Below, in pieces: positions 34,236-37,850 of a DNA stretch of 37,850 bases. Every line of letters starts with the position of its first letter. Position 1 is the stretch's first letter. A model generated the notes under the pieces. It saw only the letters and a program-made list of their open reading frames with translations. It had not been told where the DNA came from and made no database searches. Origin of the DNA: UBA4717 sp045536775 (lineage in GTDB: Bacteria > Bacillota > Clostridia > Oscillospirales > CAG-272); assembly GCA_045536775.1 (NCBI GenBank), contig JAZSOD010000089.1, positions 1 through 37,850 of the forward strand. The letters are read 5' to 3'. Both the position numbers and the translations under genes were made by a program.

Positions 34236-35105
34236 TTGAAAAGAATTACCCTACCAGCTTATGCTAAGATAAATCTCTTTCTTGATGTCATAAACAAGAG
34301 AAAAGACGGATATCATAACATAGAAAGTGTAATGCAAAGTGTATCTCTTTGTGACGAGGTCACCGTTGAAGTCGAAGACGATGAAGGAATAGAGATAAAT
34401 CAATTTTTTGAAAATTCCGACCTCCCGTGCGATGAAACAAATTTGTGCTATAAAGCCGCAAATGCTTATCTCGTTTATTTTGGTATAGACAATGTGAAAA
34501 TCAATATTAAAGTCGACAAAAGGATTCCTTGTCAGGCTGGTCTTGCGGGTGGCAGTGCCGATGCCGCCGCAGTTATTCGAGGACTGGACATGGCTTTCGG
34601 TAAAACCACAGATACGGCAATATTGAGCGAAATAGGACTGCTTGTCGGGTCTGACGTTGGCTTTTGCATATATGGAGGTACTTGTGCCGTTGAAGGCAGA
34701 GGAGAGATAGTCAAGCCGATCACTAAGCTTGAAAACTATTGGGTTGTTATTGCTAAATCGAACTTCGAGTCCGTTTCAACGTCTGTTGCATATTCGCGTA
34801 TCGACTCTGATGAGAAAAAAACATCACCAAAAATTTTGTTTTCTGACTATGTTGACGCGGTGAACGGCGGCAATAGCTATAAAATCGAGAGTGGAATGTA
34901 TAATCTTTTTCAAGACATAATGAAAGATGAATTAACTGATACTTATGAAATTATTGCTATAATGAAAAAGAACGGCTCGCTTGGCGCTCAGATGAGTGGA
35001 AGCGGACCGTCCGTATTTGGTTTGTTCGATTGCGAAGTAAAGGCGAGGGTGGCTTTGAAAGCTCTTGAAGACAGATGCTTTGCCGCCTTTTGCAGAATGG
35101 TTTGA
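34236..35105 (+). CDS. ispE: 4-diphosphocytidyl-2-C-methyl-D-erythritol kinase
   Basis: A 289-residue GHMP kinase of the MEP isoprenoid pathway, phosphorylating CDP-methylerythritol. It starts at TTG 34236, six bases after GGGAGG. The N-terminal PAYAKINLFLDVINKRKDGY and the ATP loop QAGLAGGSADAAA (100-112) are diagnostic; the third GHMP motif is GAQMSGSGPSVFGLF. Length is normal. It is convergent with the methyltransferase gene, with the two stops touching and no terminator between. Confidence 0.96.
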   Translation: MKRITLPAYAKINLFLDVINKRKDGYHNIESVMQSVSLCDEVTVEVEDDEGIEINQFFENSDLPCDETNLCYKAANAYLVYFGIDNVKINIKVDKRIPCQAGLAGGSADAAAVIRGLDMAFGKTTDTAILSEIGLLVGSDVGFCIYGGTCAVEGRGEIVKPITKLENYWVVIAKSNFESVSTSVAYSRIDSDEKKTSPKILFSDYVDAVNGGNSYKIESGMYNLFQDIMKDELTDTYEIIAIMKKNGSLGAQMSGSGPSVFGLFDCEVKARVALKALEDRCFAAFCRMV

Positions 35106-35876
35106 CTACCTGTTGCTTCTGAGCACCTCAAACGAAAGAATGCTTGCGGCTGATGCCGCAGACAGAGCAGAAGTAAACTCTCTGCCGTAATCAAGCCTAA
35201 CAATTATATCAGCATTTTCTGTAAATACTTTTGAAAGACCGCGCTTTTCGCCTCCAATGACGAGAAGAAGCGGTTTTTTTAATTCTGCATCGTAAACCGA
35301 TACCGAGTTTTCAATATCAGCACATACGATTTTGTACTCATTTTTCTTGAATATCTCGACACAAGCTTCTGAGGATGCCGTGTATAGCGGTATTTGTTCA
35401 GATGCACCTGCTGATGCTCTGCAAACAACGCCTGAGGCGCTCATCCAGTTGCGCTCGGGAAGTATGATCCCATCAGCACCAGACGCATAAATTGAGCGAA
35501 GTGCGTAACCGAAGTTATATGGATCTTCGACTCCGTCAAGCATAACGTAAAAGCCGTTTTGCAAAAGTGTGGCTTCGCACAATTCGGGTATGGTGCGCGA
35601 AGTGCAGTATATTATGATTCCGCCGTGACTTGTGCCGATAGCAACGTCGGTAATATGGTTGTCATCTACCTCACGCAACTCAAAGCCGTGCTTGTGAGAC
35701 ATAGCCTTAATGTACGAAAGGTGGTTTGCTATCTTCTTAGCTCTATCCCTGCTATATTCAACACGAACGATTTTTCTGTCAGAAACTTCATTATCAATAG
35801 CGCTAACGAGTGCTCTGAATGAGACCATACCCTCAAATACGTCGGAGTCTATAAATCTCGAGGCTTCTGCTTTCAT
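35106..35876 (-). CDS. SpoU/TrmH-family RNA methyltransferase, divergent
   Basis: A 256-residue SPOUT methyltransferase, probably a 2'-O-ribose methylase of rRNA related to RlmB. The N-terminal ~100 residues form the substrate-binding part. Motif 1 is DGVEDPYNFGYALRS with Asn121 and Arg127; motif 2 is VIGGEKRGLS at 207-215. Motif 3, normally IPM-G-SLNVSVAA, is changed to LDYGREFTSALSAASAA, lacking the Asn. It overlaps thyX by 4 bp; thyX-rlmB adjacency is common in Clostridia, though the divergence leaves the RNA target open. It ends in TAG. Confidence 0.85.
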   Translation of the reverse strand: MKAEASRFIDSDVFEGMVSFRALVSAIDNEVSDRKIVRVEYSRDRAKKIANHLSYIKAMSHKHGFELREVDDNHITDVAIGTSHGGIIIYCTSRTIPELCEATLLQNGFYVMLDGVEDPYNFGYALRSIYASGADGIILPERNWMSASGVVCRASAGASEQIPLYTASSEACVEIFKKNEYKIVCADIENSVSVYDAELKKPLLLVIGGEKRGLSKVFTENADIIVRLDYGREFTSALSAASAASILSFEVLRSNR

Positions 35877-36631
35877 TTTGCGCCAAGCTCTTTCTTTACT
35901 TCTGCAGCTTTACCGCAGGAGTATGCCCCCTCGGAGCATTTACCTCTTATGCAAGATGGACCTGCATGAGCAAAGAGCAGAGGAGCCGCCTCGCGCACGA
36001 GCTTGAGCATTTCTATTGCAAGCTCACGTATTTCCCACTGTGCACGTCTGCAGCATCTGAGTGTAAAGAAATTATGGAGCGAGCGTACGTTCATTGTCAT
36101 AATGATCTTTGTGTCGCAGGAGTTGGGAAGAACGAAACGCGCATCCTCATTTGCCTTCTTCTCAGCAAGCTTAAGCGCTTCCTTTTCGCTCTTACCCTCA
36201 GCCATAAAGGTTTCGGTATGCTTCTTTATAAGAATGTTTCTTAATGATTCATAATGTGCCGCATCTTCTTCCATTGCTCTGATATATTCCTCGCGCGCCT
36301 CCGGAATAGCTTCAATTTCGGGAGGAGTAATGTATTGAAAGCTGGATTTATCAACGTATCTCTGGCTTTGTACGGAGAAGGATGCGATTCTGTGGCGTGT
36401 GATCTGCGCAAGAAGCGCACGCGAAACCCCCTCTATACCAAAAGTGAACGTAGCATGCTCGATGGGACTTGCATGACCAAGATCTGTGAGAAGATTCAAA
36501 AAGGACTCTACCTTCTCGGGAGTGAGATTGTCGAGCAGGGTGGGAATATCGCTCTTAGCATAGCAAAGCTTAGCGGCTGCGGCAACAAGCTTGTCCGCAT
36601 CGGGTGTGTAAGCGAGAAGAGAAACTGTCAT
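35873..36631 (-). CDS. thyX: FAD-dependent thymidylate synthase
   Basis: A 252-residue flavin enzyme making dTMP from dUMP with methylene-tetrahydrofolate and NADPH, replacing ThyA in many anaerobes. The ThyX motif RHRx7S is RHRIASFSVQS at 79-89. Other conserved parts are HASPIEHATFTF near the N-terminus and the C-terminal LPNSCDTKIIMTMNVRSLHN. It overlaps both neighbours by 4 bp. Confidence 0.97.
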   Translation of the reverse strand: MTVSLLAYTPDADKLVAAAAKLCYAKSDIPTLLDNLTPEKVESFLNLLTDLGHASPIEHATFTFGIEGVSRALLAQITRHRIASFSVQSQRYVDKSSFQYITPPEIEAIPEAREEYIRAMEEDAAHYESLRNILIKKHTETFMAEGKSEKEALKLAEKKANEDARFVLPNSCDTKIIMTMNVRSLHNFFTLRCCRRAQWEIRELAIEMLKLVREAAPLLFAHAGPSCIRGKCSEGAYSCGKAAEVKKELGAK

Positions 36632-37383
36632 TGTTTTTTATCCTTTCCTGTGAATTTATAAAGAATTGTTCCGAAAACGAATTTCGGTAGCTTCATCATT
36701 CTTCCGATACGCTTAGGCTCCTTGATGAGCCTGTAAAACCATTCGAGGTTTAATTTTATAAAAATTTTTGGTGCGCGTTTTACTTTACCCGAATACGCGT
36801 CAAGACTTCCGCCGAGACCCATAACGAGTCCGACTCTTTTTAGCTTTTCTCGGTTTTCGCATATCCACTTTTCCTGAACGGGAACACCAAGACACACAAA
36901 CAGAATGTCCACGTCGAGCGCGTTGATCTCTTCGATAATTTTATCACTTTCTTCGCCTTGCTTCTGAAAATAACCGTCATTTGTTCCGACAGGAGAAAAA
37001 CCACTGTATTTTTCAGCAAGCTTTTCGGCAGCAAGCTCTGCGATTCCTGGCTTGCCGCCCAGGAGAAAGACTTTGTATCCATTCTTTACAGCAAGCTTAA
37101 TTGCATTTTCTCCGAGATCAACGCCCGCTACCTTTTGCTTCAGATTCTTTTTGAGTATTTTAGAAGCGAGTATAACTCCGGCACCGTCAGGGACAACGAG
37201 GTCAGCAGAATTAACTATTTCTCTTATTTCCTCGTTTTCAAGACAAAGCTCAACGATCTCTGCGTTAGGTGTGAAAACACAATGAAATTCTTTTGAAGCT
37301 GCGAAAGTGTTGATTATTTCGACTGCCTCGTCCATTGAGACGTTATCTATATTAACGCCACGTATAGAGATTTTTTCGGACAT
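36628..37383 (-). CDS. WecG/TagA/CpsF family glycosyltransferase
   Basis: A 251-residue GT26 enzyme, which typically adds ManNAc or a related N-acetyl sugar to an undecaprenyl-linked GlcNAc primer in teichoic acid or capsule synthesis. Conserved blocks are VFTPNAEIVELC, VVPDGAGVILAS, LLGGKPGIAELAAEKL, CLGVPVQEKWI and GLGGSLDAYSGKVKRAP. The C-terminal basic helix region is the usual membrane-associating tail. Its linkage to thyX is operonic, not functional. The exact sugar is unknown. Confidence 0.93.
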   Translation of the reverse strand: MSEKISIRGVNIDNVSMDEAVEIINTFAASKEFHCVFTPNAEIVELCLENEEIREIVNSADLVVPDGAGVILASKILKKNLKQKVAGVDLGENAIKLAVKNGYKVFLLGGKPGIAELAAEKLAEKYSGFSPVGTNDGYFQKQGEESDKIIEEINALDVDILFVCLGVPVQEKWICENREKLKRVGLVMGLGGSLDAYSGKVKRAPKIFIKLNLEWFYRLIKEPKRIGRMMKLPKFVFGTILYKFTGKDKKQ

Positions 37384-37396
37384 GTTTTTGCTCCGT

Positions 37397-37609
37397 TCAG
37401 TTATTTATATCAACGTATTCCATAGGTTCGAGTTTGCGAGTTTTCCCCGGCTCGCGTTTAAGTAGATCATACGAAAACTTTTTGCATGAAAAGAAGGGGT
37501 CAACTTCGCCGCGAACAGTGCACAAAACCGTTTCATTTTCGGGGACAGTCTTTGCATTTACACAAAATCTGCAAATTTGATCTTCATTATTTTTCTTTTT
37601 GAAAAACAT
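37397..37609 (-). CDS. Small Cys-containing hypothetical protein
   Basis: A 70-residue protein starting MFFKKKNNED with a basic N-terminus. Four Cys in the pattern CRFC ... VLCTVRGEVDPFFSCKKF suggest a zinc or iron-sulfur knuckle. I recognise it only as a conserved-looking hypothetical of Clostridia; no function is assigned. It has a promoter upstream and ends 13 bases before the glycosyltransferase gene, so it leads that four-gene operon. Confidence 0.75.
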   Translation of the reverse strand: MFFKKKNNEDQICRFCVNAKTVPENETVLCTVRGEVDPFFSCKKFSYDLLKREPGKTRKLEPMEYVDINN

Positions 37610-37638
37610 AACGTACTCCGTTTGGTTTATTAGTTACA

Positions 37639-37667
37639 ATTATACTACAAATTAATTACAAAAACAA
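37639..37667 (-). promoter_or_regulatory. Predicted promoter of the small protein-glycosyltransferase-thyX operon
   Basis: Minus strand TTGTTT (37667-37662), 17-bp spacer, TATAAT (37644-37639), about 30 bases before the ATG at 37609. Confidence 0.6.
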
Positions 37668-37675
37668 TCCCTTTT

Positions 37676-37850
37676 TCAAAATAAAAAAGTATGAAAAAAG
37701 AATGCCGTTACACACGCTAATATAAAAGCGAAAAGTGCTTCTGTGAGTTTGAAGAAAAAATGATACTTTGTTGAAAGACCGAACGAAGACATAACTGACG
37801 CTGCCTGCATATGAACGAAGTCGGATCGTAGCCATGTCGTTCTGTGAGCC
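37676..37850 (-). CDS. C-terminal fragment of a membrane-associated protein, edge-truncated
   Basis: From the right edge a minus-strand frame runs 57 codons to TGA at 37678-37676. It begins AHRTTWLRSDFVHMQAASVM and ends in a hydrophobic helix, ALFAFILACVTAFFF, with a short tail. The protein-like first half and clean C-terminal helix favour a real gene end, but another frame is also open here. The family is not recognised. Confidence 0.5.
   Translation of the reverse strand, partial: AHRTTWLRSDFVHMQAASVMSSFGLSTKYHFFFKLTEALFAFILACVTAFFFHTFLF

Overview
The window reads as chromosomal DNA of an anaerobic Clostridia-type Bacillota, most likely an uncultured gut or rumen member near the Oscillospirales. 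The reasons are a dockerin-bearing secreted protein at the left edge, an oxygen-sensitive glycyl radical enzyme with its activase, hprK, the short HisG plus HisZ form of histidine biosynthesis, thyX, tightly overlapping genes, frequent TTG/GTG starts behind strong GGAGG-type ribosome binding sites, and many near-consensus sigma-A promoters with 17-bp spacers. I see no tRNA, rRNA, IS element, prophage or CRISPR array.

Region by region: (1) 1-378 is the C-terminus of a dockerin protein, then a terminator and a roughly 280-bp stretch (418-699) with odd coding-like frames and inverted repeats. (2) 700-7930 (minus) is a compact six-gene operon: Hyi-like sugar isomerase, three different Gfo/Idh/MocA proteins, a glycyl radical activase and a glycyl radical enzyme with an unusual active-site loop. 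It faces an AraC-type regulator (8033-8839) across a 100-bp region with two promoters and several dyads. This is the best candidate here for an undescribed catabolic pathway. (3) 8880-12433 holds glyS, an LCP-family envelope protein and hprK. (4) 12469-20903 (minus) is a complete histidine operon, yerC(hisR)-hisZ-G-D-C-B-H-A-F-IE-hisK, with a TrpR-type regulator as first gene. (5) 21069-22292 is an MFS transporter.

(6) 22433-28358 (plus) holds a cyclophilin, then a MutS-like ATPase, an Lrp-type regulator, an aminotransferase, a U32 protein and uppP in one likely operon. (7) 28529-31581 (plus) holds pgk, tpiA and an EamA transporter. (8) 31622-32857 (minus) is an AI-2E/PerM-type membrane protein. 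(9) 33033-35105 (plus) holds a DUF362 ferredoxin-type protein interrupted by an in-frame UAG inside its second iron-sulfur motif, then ispE. (10) 35106-37609 (minus) is a run of a small Cys-rich protein, a TagA/WecG glycosyltransferase, thyX and a SpoU-type methyltransferase. The right edge cuts a further minus-strand frame.

How they work together: most of the window is housekeeping (histidine, glycolysis, translation, envelope lipid carrier, isoprenoid, thymidylate). The GRE operon is the accessory catabolic module. Its dehydrogenase-like proteins and isomerase suggest oxidation and rearrangement of a sugar- or cyclitol-like compound, with the GRE carrying out a radical lyase or dehydratase step. 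The substrate cannot be read from sequence.
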